A DNA stretch of 55,000 nucleotides from Actinomycetaceae bacterium (lineage in GTDB: Bacteria > Actinomycetota > Actinomycetes > Actinomycetales > Actinomycetaceae). The stretch lies in contig JAUNVQ010000016.1 of assembly GCA_030540715.1 (NCBI GenBank), forward strand, positions 1 through 55,000. Reading direction: 5' to 3'. The position numbers and the translations under genes are program-made. Numbering within the stretch: the stretch's first letter is position 1; each line of letters opens with the position of its first letter. Positions 25,553 to 34,618 of the stretch are shown in pieces. The notes beneath the pieces were generated by a model. It worked only from the letters and a program-made list of their open reading frames with translations. It had not been told where the DNA came from and did no database searches.

Positions 25553-28269
25553 GCCACCACACCTTTTCGTAAAAGTTTGAGTGCCGATACACATGTTGTT
25601 GACAACTGTGCGTTGCCAACATGTTGTAACTGTGTGAGCATATCAATAATTAGGTGAAGAATACGAACAAAATCACCAACACTTAAGCCTGAAAGATCTA
25701 ATACTTCTTTAAGTTCGCATCCTTGCGCCCACAACCAGACAGGTACTGCAAGATCCCACGCGGGAACGGCAGTAGGCTCAGCATGAGCCTGTGTTTCGGT
25801 GGCTGCTAGATCCGCATAAATCATTACCATCTGTGATAACGCAGTATCAAGTGGCCCAGGAAGTGGAACCGGTGAATGATATTCTTTATCGTCACACACG
25901 GCCACAGCAACGGCACCGGCCAAATGCTCAGGTGTAAGATTTTTCCATACGCCGCGTTCAAGACACAGTGCAATAAACAGGTCACGTTCAGAATAAATCC
26001 TTGTTAGCATGGTGCCAAATTCGCTGACACCCTTACGCGTGATACAGCCGTATTTTTCAAGAACGGTACAGATTGTATCGAACTGGTGTCCAAGTGTTGA
26101 GGTGTGAATCGTAATATCACTCAGTATCGCATCAAGTTTACGTTTTTGGCGTCGCCACGCCCTTGAGGCCCCCATATGGTGTGCAAGATCTGGGCACGAC
26201 GCACACGGATGGTTCCGTATTTTTTCTTCTAAGAGGGCGAGCTCCCCCATACTATCATCCGCAACAAAAGGAGCGTCATACACAATATTGCGTACAAAAT
26301 GGCGCAGGTCAGAAGATATTTTTGCTCGTTCACGAGGTTTACGAAAATGCCGTCCGTGAAGCTCGATATGGCCTACAACATTAATGTGTTCGCCACACTC
26401 ATCACTTATGCGATCATGGATACGAGCATGTTGGCTGACGAAGGTGACATAGTTGTGCATCAGTGGCTCAACTACTACTTCATAATGTTGTTTACCTTTT
26501 ATGCGGTAACAAATTACATCACCGGGACGCAATGATTGGAATATGTGGTTCAGGCGTTGATTCGCTTGAGCACGAGCCTCGTGATAGGAGCGGTTTCGCT
26601 GTTTGTCCCTGTCAGTAAGTAACTGAAAATAATCGTTAATGTCACCTTGTGAACACTTCATATGTGTACGTTCTTCACGCAATTTTTTCTGGAGCCTATC
26701 GGCTTTTCTGGCAAGTGTCACCACCTGTGAATCAGCTTGATACTGTGCGAAAGAGCGTTCAAGGATATGGCGTGCGTTATCACGGTTAAGGTCGCGGAGC
26801 AGATTGGTCACCATATTGTAGGTGGGACGAAAGGCGGAATAAAGTGGATAGGATCGTTTTGATGCCAGTGAAGAAATCACGGTTGGTTCTTGGCGGCGTT
26901 GATAGACAACTATCGCGTGCCCTTCTTTGTCGATTCCTCGCCGTCCAGCGCGTCCCGTTAGCTGAGTGTACTGTCCAGGCGATAACTGCACATGTTCACT
27001 GCCATCAAATTTTCGTAAAGATTCCAACACAACACTTCGAGCAGGCATATTGATACCTAGCGACAGTGTTTCGGTGGCATAAACAACTTGAATGAGGCCC
27101 CTGACAAACAATGCTTCCACAATTTCTTTTTGCAATGGCAGCATACCCGCGTGGTGGGCAGCAATTCCGGCCTCTAATGCCTGTATCCAACGGCTGATCC
27201 CAAGGACCTGCCAATCTTGATGAGGAATAGCGGTAAGTAAAGGATCCACATAGTCTCGAATTTCTTTGCGCTGCTGGGGTGTTGTTAGTACCACTTTGTC
27301 ATTGAGCAGCATATCAACTGCTTCATCACAGCGAAGCCGCGAAAAAATAAACACGATAGCAGGCAGAAGGTCACGGCGCCGCAGTTGCTTGACAACATCA
27401 CTTCGCCGTGTGCTTGTAGAGGCACTTGACCCGCGCGCTGACTGTTGGCTGCGACGGGGGGAATAATCGTAACGGGGCCTGGATAGACCATCCACCCAAG
27501 CCTGAAGCTCAGGATTGATTTTCTTCTTTTTGCCCAACGAATACAGGTCAAAAAACTTCCCCTTAACAATCATATGCTGCTGAAGTGGAACTGGGCGTTG
27601 TTCGCACACGATAATTGCGCATTGGCCTCTTACTTCACGCAGCCAGGCACCAAATTCTTCCGCATTAGATACCGTTGCCGACAGGCAGATGACATTAATA
27701 CGTTCGGGAAGATGAATAATAATTTCTTCCCACACAGGTCCACGAAACTTGTCAGCTAAATAGTGCACTTCATCAAGAATGACGTGGCTTAACCCATCAA
27801 GGCGTGAAGGGTCAGCATAAATCATATTGCGTAGTACCTCGGTGGTCATCACTATAATAGGCGCATCAGGGCGAATCGAATTATCACCTGTTAACAGGCC
27901 AACATGTTCTTCACCCCACCTGTCGCATAAATCATGGTACTTCTGGTTGGACAGCGCCTTAATAGGCGTGGTGTAAAACGCACGCTGATGATTGTGACGC
28001 GCAAGGAATACACCGAATTCACCAACGACTGTTTTTCCAGCACCTGTGGGTGCTGCAACCAGTACCGACATATCATCTTCAAGCGCACGGCAGGCATCGC
28101 GCTGAAAAGAATCAAAAGAAAAACCGCAACTTTGTTCGAATTGGCCAGTAAGTGAACGTTCATAATGCTGCTGACGCTTAAATTGTTGATATGCCTGCGA
28201 CGGTGAAAGTTGCTCGTCAGAGCTGACCGCCAACGGTGGCGATGAACGTCGTCGTTTACGTCGAACCAT
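25537..28269 (-). CDS. helY: DEAD/DEAH-box RNA helicase, Ski2/Mtr4-like (HelY)
   Basis: A 910-residue superfamily-2 helicase. The motor has AAPTGAGKT (motif I), PIKALSNQKY, TTEVLRN, LDEVHYLAD (motif II, DEVH), SATVSN (motif III), IVFIFSR, SLGINMPAR and QLTGRAGRRG (motif VI). The C-terminal third matches the DSHCT-type helical domain (CLERGVWKNLTPEHLAGAVA, LSGLSVGDFVRILHLIID). The family unwinds structured RNA for decay. It overlaps the upstream small membrane protein gene at a shared base and overlaps lnt downstream. The basic N-terminus (MVRRKRRRS) is typical. Confidence 0.95.
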   Translation of the reverse strand: MVRRKRRRSSPPLAVSSDEQLSPSQAYQQFKRQQHYERSLTGQFEQSCGFSFDSFQRDACRALEDDMSVLVAAPTGAGKTVVGEFGVFLARHNHQRAFYTTPIKALSNQKYHDLCDRWGEEHVGLLTGDNSIRPDAPIIVMTTEVLRNMIYADPSRLDGLSHVILDEVHYLADKFRGPVWEEIIIHLPERINVICLSATVSNAEEFGAWLREVRGQCAIIVCEQRPVPLQQHMIVKGKFFDLYSLGKKKKINPELQAWVDGLSRPRYDYSPRRSQQSARGSSASTSTRRSDVVKQLRRRDLLPAIVFIFSRLRCDEAVDMLLNDKVVLTTPQQRKEIRDYVDPLLTAIPHQDWQVLGISRWIQALEAGIAAHHAGMLPLQKEIVEALFVRGLIQVVYATETLSLGINMPARSVVLESLRKFDGSEHVQLSPGQYTQLTGRAGRRGIDKEGHAIVVYQRRQEPTVISSLASKRSYPLYSAFRPTYNMVTNLLRDLNRDNARHILERSFAQYQADSQVVTLARKADRLQKKLREERTHMKCSQGDINDYFQLLTDRDKQRNRSYHEARAQANQRLNHIFQSLRPGDVICYRIKGKQHYEVVVEPLMHNYVTFVSQHARIHDRISDECGEHINVVGHIELHGRHFRKPRERAKISSDLRHFVRNIVYDAPFVADDSMGELALLEEKIRNHPCASCPDLAHHMGASRAWRRQKRKLDAILSDITIHTSTLGHQFDTICTVLEKYGCITRKGVSEFGTMLTRIYSERDLFIALCLERGVWKNLTPEHLAGAVAVAVCDDKEYHSPVPLPGPLDTALSQMVMIYADLAATETQAHAEPTAVPAWDLAVPVWLWAQGCELKEVLDLSGLSVGDFVRILHLIIDMLTQLQHVGNAQLSTTCVSALKLLRKGVVAWSHT

Positions 28270-28673
28270 TATACCCCGCGGCCAGGAGAAAGAGCCCCTG
28301 GAAGTATGTCTGGAATATCAGGTGCATCTGGTAAAGGCGCAACATTTTCTGGAGGCGTTGCCGTTAACCCTATACGGTGCCAACGATGAAGAGCATTGTG
28401 CAAACGACGATAGCGCCGAAATGCACGTGAATCAGCCACATAGGCGCGCATCAAGCGTGCCTGCCCAATTGCGTGTGTGTCTTTACTGGCACCAGGTTGG
28501 CGCATCGATGTTGGTTGAAAGAGTTCCTCATCTTCGGGCAACTCGGTGACAGTTTGAACAGCTTGGCCTAGTGCAGACATGACAGCAAGGAATTTTGCAA
28601 AGCCAATCGCAACAAAAATTGTTGGCACTACAACTATCGCAATGGCAAGAATAATGAAAATCAACGCCCACAT
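28269..28673 (-). CDS. Small membrane-anchored protein of unknown function
   Basis: A 134-residue protein with a single strong N-terminal transmembrane segment (about residues 3-33), then a cytosolic region with a basic helical stretch (RAFRRYRRLHNALHRWHR) and a Pro-rich tail. No family recognised. The stop overlaps the helY start by one base, so translation is coupled. Similar small membrane genes adjacent to helY are seen in other actinobacteria, but I cannot establish homology from this sequence alone. Confidence 0.7.
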   Translation of the reverse strand: MWALIFIILAIAIVVVPTIFVAIGFAKFLAVMSALGQAVQTVTELPEDEELFQPTSMRQPGASKDTHAIGQARLMRAYVADSRAFRRYRRLHNALHRWHRIGLTATPPENVAPLPDAPDIPDILPGALSPGRGV

Positions 28674-28783
28674 ACCTCTACCCTACTATGGCTCGTCAGC
28701 ACCAACAAACTACACTGGAAACAACCATCCCCACTCAAAGCTATATGAAAGTCATCTCATGAGTTTTCACCTATGATAGAAGT

Positions 28784-29956
28784 ATGATTTTTCGAGAAGG
28801 AACTATCACATCTATTGAGTCTTCTTGGCCAGGGGTTTGCGATACCCTTGTCACGATTACGAAGGCTCCTAAAGATGCTGAACTTTTACTGCCTGACACA
28901 ACAATCCGTGCCATTGGATATACAAAACTGATCGGGGAGCTGTCACAAGGTGACAAAGTGCGTTTGGAAGCCTCGGCCCTTGCAAAATCATTAGGTACTG
29001 GCGGCTACGCCACTATTACTGCCCGTCTGGGTGATCTTCCATCCGACTCTTTACCTGACCATCATGGACATGTTGTCAAAGCACGATATACTCCCAGTCA
29101 ATATATGGTCAGCAGTGTTGATGAACAGGACTCCCCCCATCATCAGCTCATGGCGCGCCAACGTATGTTGCAGGGCCAACATGTTATTGTCACTGATCTT
29201 CATTCAGCTGTCCCCGCAATTATTGCCGGTATCAGACATGCCTCACCCCGCCTTCGTGTTTCCTATATTTATACTGATGGTGGTGCTCTACCTTCATGGT
29301 TTTCACGAATATGTGCAACATTGAAACAACATGATTGGATAACGCACACGATTACCTGCGGGCAGGCTTTTGGCGGCGATATTGAAGCTGCATCACTTCC
29401 CTCCGCCCTCATTGCTGCCCAACAGGTTACCCATGCGGACGTGACGGTTGTCGCTCAAGGCCCCGGTAACTTGGGTACAGGAACGCCCTATGGCTATTCT
29501 GGAACAGATGCTGGGTGGGCTTTGACCTGTGCGCACCAACTTGGAGGATCACCGGTGATGGCACTTCGCCTATCAGCATCTGATCAGCGTGACCGTCACT
29601 ATGGAATATCACACCACACATTAACTGTCCTCAAGGATCTTACGCCAGTTCCCGTAGATGTGGTTCTACCAGTTTTTGGGCACAATCTTGATAACAAGAT
29701 TGGTGCATGGCGCGAAAAAACCTGCTCGGGTACTTTCAATATGCTGCTGTCGCAACAACTCGAATCACTTCCTAGCATTCACACCATCAAAAAACACAAT
29801 ACTTTTGGCCTTGATAAAGCGCTAGAAGCATCGCCTGTGAAACTATCGTCAATGGGGCGTTCCTACGACCAAGATCCCATACCATTTCTTGGCGCGGCTG
29901 CAGCAGGTCTTTATGTGGGGCGTGACGCAATTCGTCGTTTGCGCGCACAAAACTAG
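28784..29956 (+). CDS. DUF3866 family protein
   Basis: A 390-residue soluble protein that matches DUF3866 by the N-terminal GTITSIESSWPGV and RAIGYTKLIG, the alternation of short beta-strands in the first 100 residues, and a Rossmann-like core with HVIVTDLHSAVPAIIAG, VSYIYTDGGALP and VAQGPGNLGTG. The biochemical function of the family is unknown. Divergent from the helY operon; the ATG is preceded by a short A/T-rich leader with no strong ribosome-binding site. Confidence 0.85.
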   Translation: MIFREGTITSIESSWPGVCDTLVTITKAPKDAELLLPDTTIRAIGYTKLIGELSQGDKVRLEASALAKSLGTGGYATITARLGDLPSDSLPDHHGHVVKARYTPSQYMVSSVDEQDSPHHQLMARQRMLQGQHVIVTDLHSAVPAIIAGIRHASPRLRVSYIYTDGGALPSWFSRICATLKQHDWITHTITCGQAFGGDIEAASLPSALIAAQQVTHADVTVVAQGPGNLGTGTPYGYSGTDAGWALTCAHQLGGSPVMALRLSASDQRDRHYGISHHTLTVLKDLTPVPVDVVLPVFGHNLDNKIGAWREKTCSGTFNMLLSQQLESLPSIHTIKKHNTFGLDKALEASPVKLSSMGRSYDQDPIPFLGAAAAGLYVGRDAIRRLRAQN

Positions 29957-30113
29957 CACCGCTTTTTCAGTGCTTCATTTACCGTTTATCCCCTGGTATC
30001 AGCGTTCAGAAGTGGAGCGAACGGGTATTTACGTCACCACGTCCTTACCGTGTAGCTAGCGTTATTGCTTCACATGTGGAACAATGTGTGAGCTAATAAA
30101 AGGGGCGATGAGT

Positions 30114-30989
30114 TTATTCGCTTGAGTTGATTCGACATGACAAAAGGTCTGATACCAGTATCGAGCGGCCACCAACATTAACCAGCTCATCAATCACATG
30201 GTTCACAAGTTTCTTTTCCACCATTGCTCGCACTGCCAGCCATGATGAATCATGCAGGTGCGATACCGTAGGCGATTCAAATCCTGGCGTGATAGCAATT
30301 GCTTGATCCAGGCTGTCAGCGTGAATATTGTAATCAACGAGGACGTAGTTGCGGGCCACGAGCACACCGCGTAAACGCTGTTTCATAATAGTAAGACGCG
30401 GATCGTTAAGGTGCCGTTCAGCGGTAATCAACAGGGCTTCAGACACAAGAATTTCTGGCCCAAACACATCCAATCCAGCCGCATGAAGAGTTGTGCCAGT
30501 TTCAACAACATCAGCCACAATGTCGGCAACACCAAGTTGTATAGAAGATTCGACTGCACCGTCAAGATGCACAATGGTGGCATTCATCTTATTTTTGTCT
30601 AAAAACTGTTCAAGAAGTGCATCGAAGGAAGTGGCAATCGTTTTACCGTTAATGTCGTTAAGTGTTGAATATTTTCCAGCAGGACCTGCAAAACGGAAGC
30701 GGGCACGCCCAAACCCCAGAGGCAGATACTCAATGGCATCAGCCTGTGAATCCAACAGTAGGTCACGGCCTGTGATTCCAGCATGGATCTGTCCCTTTGC
30801 CACATAGACCGCAATATCTTTAGGGCGCAGAAAAAAGATCTCGATATTGTTGCGATTATCAATAATATAGAGTTCGCGTCCTCGCCGGCGCATTCGATAG
30901 CCAGCCTCGTGCAGTAACTCAATCGCGGGAGCCGACAGGGCACCCTTATTGGGAACAGCAATACGCAGCATATCTTGTGATGTAGTCAT
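30114..30989 (-). CDS. hisG: ATP phosphoribosyltransferase, long form
   Basis: Catalyses the first step of histidine biosynthesis, ATP plus PRPP giving phosphoribosyl-ATP. At 291 residues it is the long (HisG_L) form: a two-lobed catalytic domain with RIAVPNKGALSAPA, GITGRDLL and DGAVESSIQLGVADIVADVVETGTT (PRPP loop), then a regulatory ACT-like C-terminal domain (about 215-285) that mediates feedback by histidine. The ATG at 30989 follows AAAGGATAAT. Transcribed with hisE 40 bases upstream. Confidence 0.96.
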   Translation of the reverse strand: MTTSQDMLRIAVPNKGALSAPAIELLHEAGYRMRRRGRELYIIDNRNNIEIFFLRPKDIAVYVAKGQIHAGITGRDLLLDSQADAIEYLPLGFGRARFRFAGPAGKYSTLNDINGKTIATSFDALLEQFLDKNKMNATIVHLDGAVESSIQLGVADIVADVVETGTTLHAAGLDVFGPEILVSEALLITAERHLNDPRLTIMKQRLRGVLVARNYVLVDYNIHADSLDQAIAITPGFESPTVSHLHDSSWLAVRAMVEKKLVNHVIDELVNVGGRSILVSDLLSCRINSSE

Positions 30990-31029
30990 TATTATCCTTT
31001 AGTCTGAACCGTACAGCAGTAAAACCTTT

Positions 31030-31293
31030 TTAAAGCTCGCGATAAACATCGTCAAGTGTGAGCCCCTTGGCAATCATCATGACCTGTGTGTGATACAGCA
31101 ACTGTGAAATCTCTAGAGCGCATTGCTCTTTCGGCTCGTATTCACATGCCATCCATACCTCTGCTGCCTCTTCAACAATTTTCTTTCCGATGGTATGAAC
31201 TCCGCCCTCTAATTCCTTTACCGTACCCGAGTTGGCGGGGCGCTGTTCGGCTTTTTGTTGGAGTTCGTCAAAGAGTTCTTCAAATGTTTTCAT
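31030..31293 (-). CDS. hisE: Phosphoribosyl-ATP pyrophosphohydrolase
   Basis: An 87-residue all-alpha MazG-like enzyme hydrolysing phosphoribosyl-ATP in histidine synthesis. Motifs: [16 protein letters not shown], then [14 protein letters not shown] with the metal-binding E-E-x-x-E, and the last helix with [25 protein letters not shown]. It lies 4 bases after the rpe stop and 40 bases before hisG, so it belongs to the same transcript. The ribosome-binding site is weak, consistent with translational coupling. Confidence 0.95.
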   Translation of the reverse strand: MKTFEELFDELQQKAEQRPANSGTVKELEGGVHTIGKKIVEEAAEVWMACEYEPKEQCALEISQLLYHTQVMMIAKGLTLDDVYREL

Positions 31294-31297
31294 GGCT

Positions 31298-31972
31298 CTA
31301 GACTAACCCGTGGCAGTGTTGTTTAGCCAACTTGCGTAAAGTGGCGATCTCGTTGGCGGCATTGTCTGCCTTGTAAACTGCCGAACCGGCAACAAAGACG
31401 TTAGCACCTGCCTGAGCAGCCATTTCAATGGTGTTACGCGAAATACCGCCGTCTACTTGAAGACTAATGTCAAGATATGTTCGCGAGATAGCTTTGCGTG
31501 TGCGGCGGATTTTTTCGCACATAGCCTCAATAAACTCCTGGCCGCCAAAACCAGGTTCGACCGTCATAATAAGAATCATGTCAAATTCTTTCAGCAGGTC
31601 AATATAGGGTTCAATAGGTGTGGCAGGACGCAAGCCAAGGCCGGCTTTCACACCTTGTGCGCGCAGTTGACGTGCCAAGACAACAGGAGCTGTGGCTGCT
31701 TCAGCGTGAAATGTCACAGAATCAACTCCGGCTTTAGCATAGTCAAGTGCCCAGCGGTCAGGATCTTCAATCATTAAATGCACATCAACGGGGAGTTTTC
31801 CATGCTTGACAACAGATTCAACAACAGGAAGCCCCCAGGAAAGATTGGGGACAAAATGATTATCCATCACATCAACGTGAACATTGTCTGCGGTAGCAAT
31901 TTTGTCAAGCTCCGCGTGAAGCTGACCAATATCGCAGTTAAGAATTGATGGACTAATTTCCTGGCGAATCAT
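31298..31972 (-). CDS. rpe: Ribulose-phosphate 3-epimerase
   Basis: A TIM-barrel, metal-dependent enzyme of 224 residues interconverting ribulose-5-phosphate and xylulose-5-phosphate. Visible: SPSILNCD at the start, the metal site [14 protein letters not shown] with conserved DxMDxxFVPN, [26 protein letters not shown] and VDGGI. Start ATG 31972 is preceded by AAGGAAGACG; a longer reading frame upstream has no such site. It is placed between rsmB and the his genes, linking pentose supply to PRPP use. Confidence 0.96.
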   Translation of the reverse strand: MIRQEISPSILNCDIGQLHAELDKIATADNVHVDVMDNHFVPNLSWGLPVVESVVKHGKLPVDVHLMIEDPDRWALDYAKAGVDSVTFHAEAATAPVVLARQLRAQGVKAGLGLRPATPIEPYIDLLKEFDMILIMTVEPGFGGQEFIEAMCEKIRRTRKAISRTYLDISLQVDGGISRNTIEMAAQAGANVFVAGSAVYKADNAANEIATLRKLAKQHCHGLV

Positions 31973-32024
31973 CGTCTTCCTTTCTTTCCAACATGAGTGT
32001 TGAAACGGATATATGAGGGGTTCG

Positions 32025-33392
32025 TTATTTCTTGGTAAGAACCGCACAAAACATGGCCTCGCAGCCATTTCGATGCGGCCACAGCTGAATGAAATCTGTC
32101 TGACCAGCTAGCTGATCTTTGTCAATTCCGATACTTTGCGCAAGCTGTCGAGCATCTTCTATCACCATATCAAAACGGTGAAGGTTGCGAACAACATCAA
32201 CCGTTTCTGACAGATGCGGCGTACACGTTGAATAGACAATGCGACCGCCAGGACGCACAAGATCGCAGGCGTGATCAAGTAGTTCTTGCTGAGTTCGCAC
32301 AAGGAAGGCAATATCACTGCGCTCGGTTTTCCATCGAACGTCGGCGCGGCGATTCATAGTACCAAGCCCCGAACAGGGTGCGTCAATAAGAATTCGATCG
32401 TACAGCCGATCGCTTCTTACCGTTATTCCATCAGCACACTTAGTAGTCACATTGGGTAGATTTTTACAGGTTTTTTCAATTAAATCTGCTCGATGAGGAT
32501 GCAATTCAACTGCAGTGATATGTTTATCGGTGCCAGCGATGGCAGCAGCCAATGCCGTTTTCCCACCTGGGCCAGCACACAGATCAAGCCAGTGAGCATC
32601 CTCGCCCTCCAAAAATGTTTCAGCAAAAATGCGGGCCACAAGCTGTGAACCCTGATCTTGGACGGCAGCAGCGGTATCTTGAATTGCAGGTAATCGCGCC
32701 GGATCACCCGACGAGATAATGATCCCGTAAGGTGAAAGTGGCGTATAGGCAACGTGGCAATCAAGAATTTCTTCAGCGCTATCTGCCAAAGATTCACGAT
32801 CGGTTAAACCAGGGCGCGCCACTAAGTGAATATATGGTGACATATTATTGACTTGCAATGCTGTTTCAACATCATCGGTAAGTCCATAGAAAGCGAAAGT
32901 GTCGCGGTAAGCGCGAACGATCCAATCAGGATGGGATGTTACCTTACCGATTGCTTCGGATGTGCGAGCATGTGAGCGCACGCGATCTTTCCAATAGTCA
33001 ATGTCACCGTTACGCACTACATTTCGCAGCAATGCATTGACAAATTTTGCGGTACCAGCGTGTGAAATCTGGTGAGCAAGATGAACACTTTCATCCACCG
33101 CTGCATGATCTGAGACACGCATCGACAGAAGTTGGTGGATACCAAGCCGTAAAACTAGCACAATATCCGGGTCGATATCTGCTGTGGGCCGCGACGACAA
33201 TTGGTCAATGACTGCATCGTAGAAACGCTGCATACGAACAGTTCCATGAACAAGTTCTGTTACAAAACCAGCATCACGGTGATTCAAATGGGCCCTGCTA
33301 AGTAATTCAGGAGTAATTAGATTGACGTAGGCGCCCTCAAACTCAATTTGCTGTAGTGCTTCAAAGGCAATTTGTCGAGGTGTAGTTAGCAT
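32025..33392 (-). CDS. rsmB: 16S rRNA m5C967 methyltransferase
   Basis: A 455-residue protein with an N-terminal NusB-like RNA-binding domain (about 1-140, with PRQIAFEALQQIEFEGAYVN and VTELVHGTVR) and a C-terminal SAM-dependent methyltransferase. It has the SAM loop WLDLCAGPGGKTA, DAPCSGLGT with the catalytic Cys, RADVRW, and YSTCTPHLSET with the second catalytic Cys. ATG 33392 is preferred because longer frames overlap fmt and give a poor N-terminus. It directly follows fmt by 14 bases. Confidence 0.95.
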   Translation of the reverse strand: MLTTPRQIAFEALQQIEFEGAYVNLITPELLSRAHLNHRDAGFVTELVHGTVRMQRFYDAVIDQLSSRPTADIDPDIVLVLRLGIHQLLSMRVSDHAAVDESVHLAHQISHAGTAKFVNALLRNVVRNGDIDYWKDRVRSHARTSEAIGKVTSHPDWIVRAYRDTFAFYGLTDDVETALQVNNMSPYIHLVARPGLTDRESLADSAEEILDCHVAYTPLSPYGIIISSGDPARLPAIQDTAAAVQDQGSQLVARIFAETFLEGEDAHWLDLCAGPGGKTALAAAIAGTDKHITAVELHPHRADLIEKTCKNLPNVTTKCADGITVRSDRLYDRILIDAPCSGLGTMNRRADVRWKTERSDIAFLVRTQQELLDHACDLVRPGGRIVYSTCTPHLSETVDVVRNLHRFDMVIEDARQLAQSIGIDKDQLAGQTDFIQLWPHRNGCEAMFCAVLTKK

Positions 33393-33406
33393 CGGCGTAC
33401 TCTCTA

Positions 33407-34348
33407 TTAATCGTTGTCGGAAGAGACAAATCGCGTATCTTCTTCCAGGTGCGCTCCCCTGGCCCAGGCATCGGCAGTCATCCAATTCTTTCCCTGTGGT
33501 TTGACTTCAACAAGAGCGATATCGCGAGTAGCAGTGCCTACATCAACCTCGTGTTTACCCACTCGTATTTGCCCTGGTTCTAAGGTATCTTCATCGCGCA
33601 TAACAATTGGCCCTATTTTTACGATCTGCCCATTTGGCAGTTCCGTCCATGCGCCAGGTTTCGCTGTACAGGCACGAATACGCTGATCCACCCGCTCTAC
33701 GGGCAGATTCCAGTTAATATGACCCATTGAACGGTCTATCTTTGGTGCATAGGTCACGCCCTGACTGCGCTGAGGATGAGCCCTTGGACTACCCGATTCC
33801 AAAGCGTCAAGAACACGTATCATAATATCTGCACCGTGGCGTGAAAGCTGCCACAATACATGATCAGAAGTCTGATCGGGTGCCACACGGATAGGGTCCA
33901 CTGCATAAAGTGGGCCAGTATCCATCCCTTCATCAATACGGAAAACACTTACGCCCTGAATATCATCACCAGCAAGCATCGCGTGTTGAACTGGGGCAGC
34001 TCCGCGCCAACGAGGCAACAAAGAAAAGTGCAGATTAAGCCATCCGTAAGTAGGTATATCCAATGCTTCAGCTGGAACCATCAAACCATAGGCTACAACA
34101 ACAATAACATCGGGGCGCCTTTGGCGAATCCACTCTAAAGCATCATCATTGCGAAGGCTTGACGGTGTAGCGACATCAATACCTGCACTACGGGCTTCTT
34201 TCTCGATGGGTGAGGCAACTGTGGTGCGTCCTCTGCCTTTTCGTTGAGGCGCACGTGTTAACACACCAACAACCTCATGGCTTGAGTCACAAAGTGCCCG
34301 GAATGTATCTAAAGCAATATCGGGTGTTCCCGCAAAAATACAACGCAT
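33407..34348 (-). CDS. fmt: Methionyl-tRNA formyltransferase
   Basis: Formylates initiator Met-tRNA. 313 residues. FAGTPDIALDTFRAL at the N-terminus, the formyl-folate site VVAYGLMVPAEAL, the catalytic NLHFSLLPRWRGAAP with His and downstream IDEGMDTGP, and an OB-like C-terminal domain. ATG 34348 begins the fmt-rsmB-rpe-hisE-hisG run. No peptide deformylase gene is adjacent in this window. Confidence 0.96.
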   Translation of the reverse strand: MRCIFAGTPDIALDTFRALCDSSHEVVGVLTRAPQRKGRGRTTVASPIEKEARSAGIDVATPSSLRNDDALEWIRQRRPDVIVVVAYGLMVPAEALDIPTYGWLNLHFSLLPRWRGAAPVQHAMLAGDDIQGVSVFRIDEGMDTGPLYAVDPIRVAPDQTSDHVLWQLSRHGADIMIRVLDALESGSPRAHPQRSQGVTYAPKIDRSMGHINWNLPVERVDQRIRACTAKPGAWTELPNGQIVKIGPIVMRDEDTLEPGQIRVGKHEVDVGTATRDIALVEVKPQGKNWMTADAWARGAHLEEDTRFVSSDND

Positions 34349-34618
34349 AATGACACTCTACACGTTTCCTCTACGCGATTTCATATCTGCGTTTAACAAG
34401 GTTTTTTTTCATCTCTTTTAGCCCTTTCTTGCATCAAGGACAAGCCGAAGCATCGCGAAAATGAGCCACGCATACCTCCCCTCCTGGTAGGCAACACACC
34501 CACCATCATGCGGCACGCTTACAGCCATGCTCCAGCTATACCTATGTTGTACCACAGGCACGCACATCTCACGCACGGATACGTCATCACTGAAGTGCGC
34601 TTAAGCGCACAGACACTG
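34349..34618. other. Intergenic region between priA and fmt
   Basis: About 270 bases on the minus-strand transcript between the priA stop and the fmt start. There is an A-run of eight (34403-34410 on the minus strand) but no paired hairpin with it. I see no gene; it probably contains the fmt promoter. Confidence 0.3.
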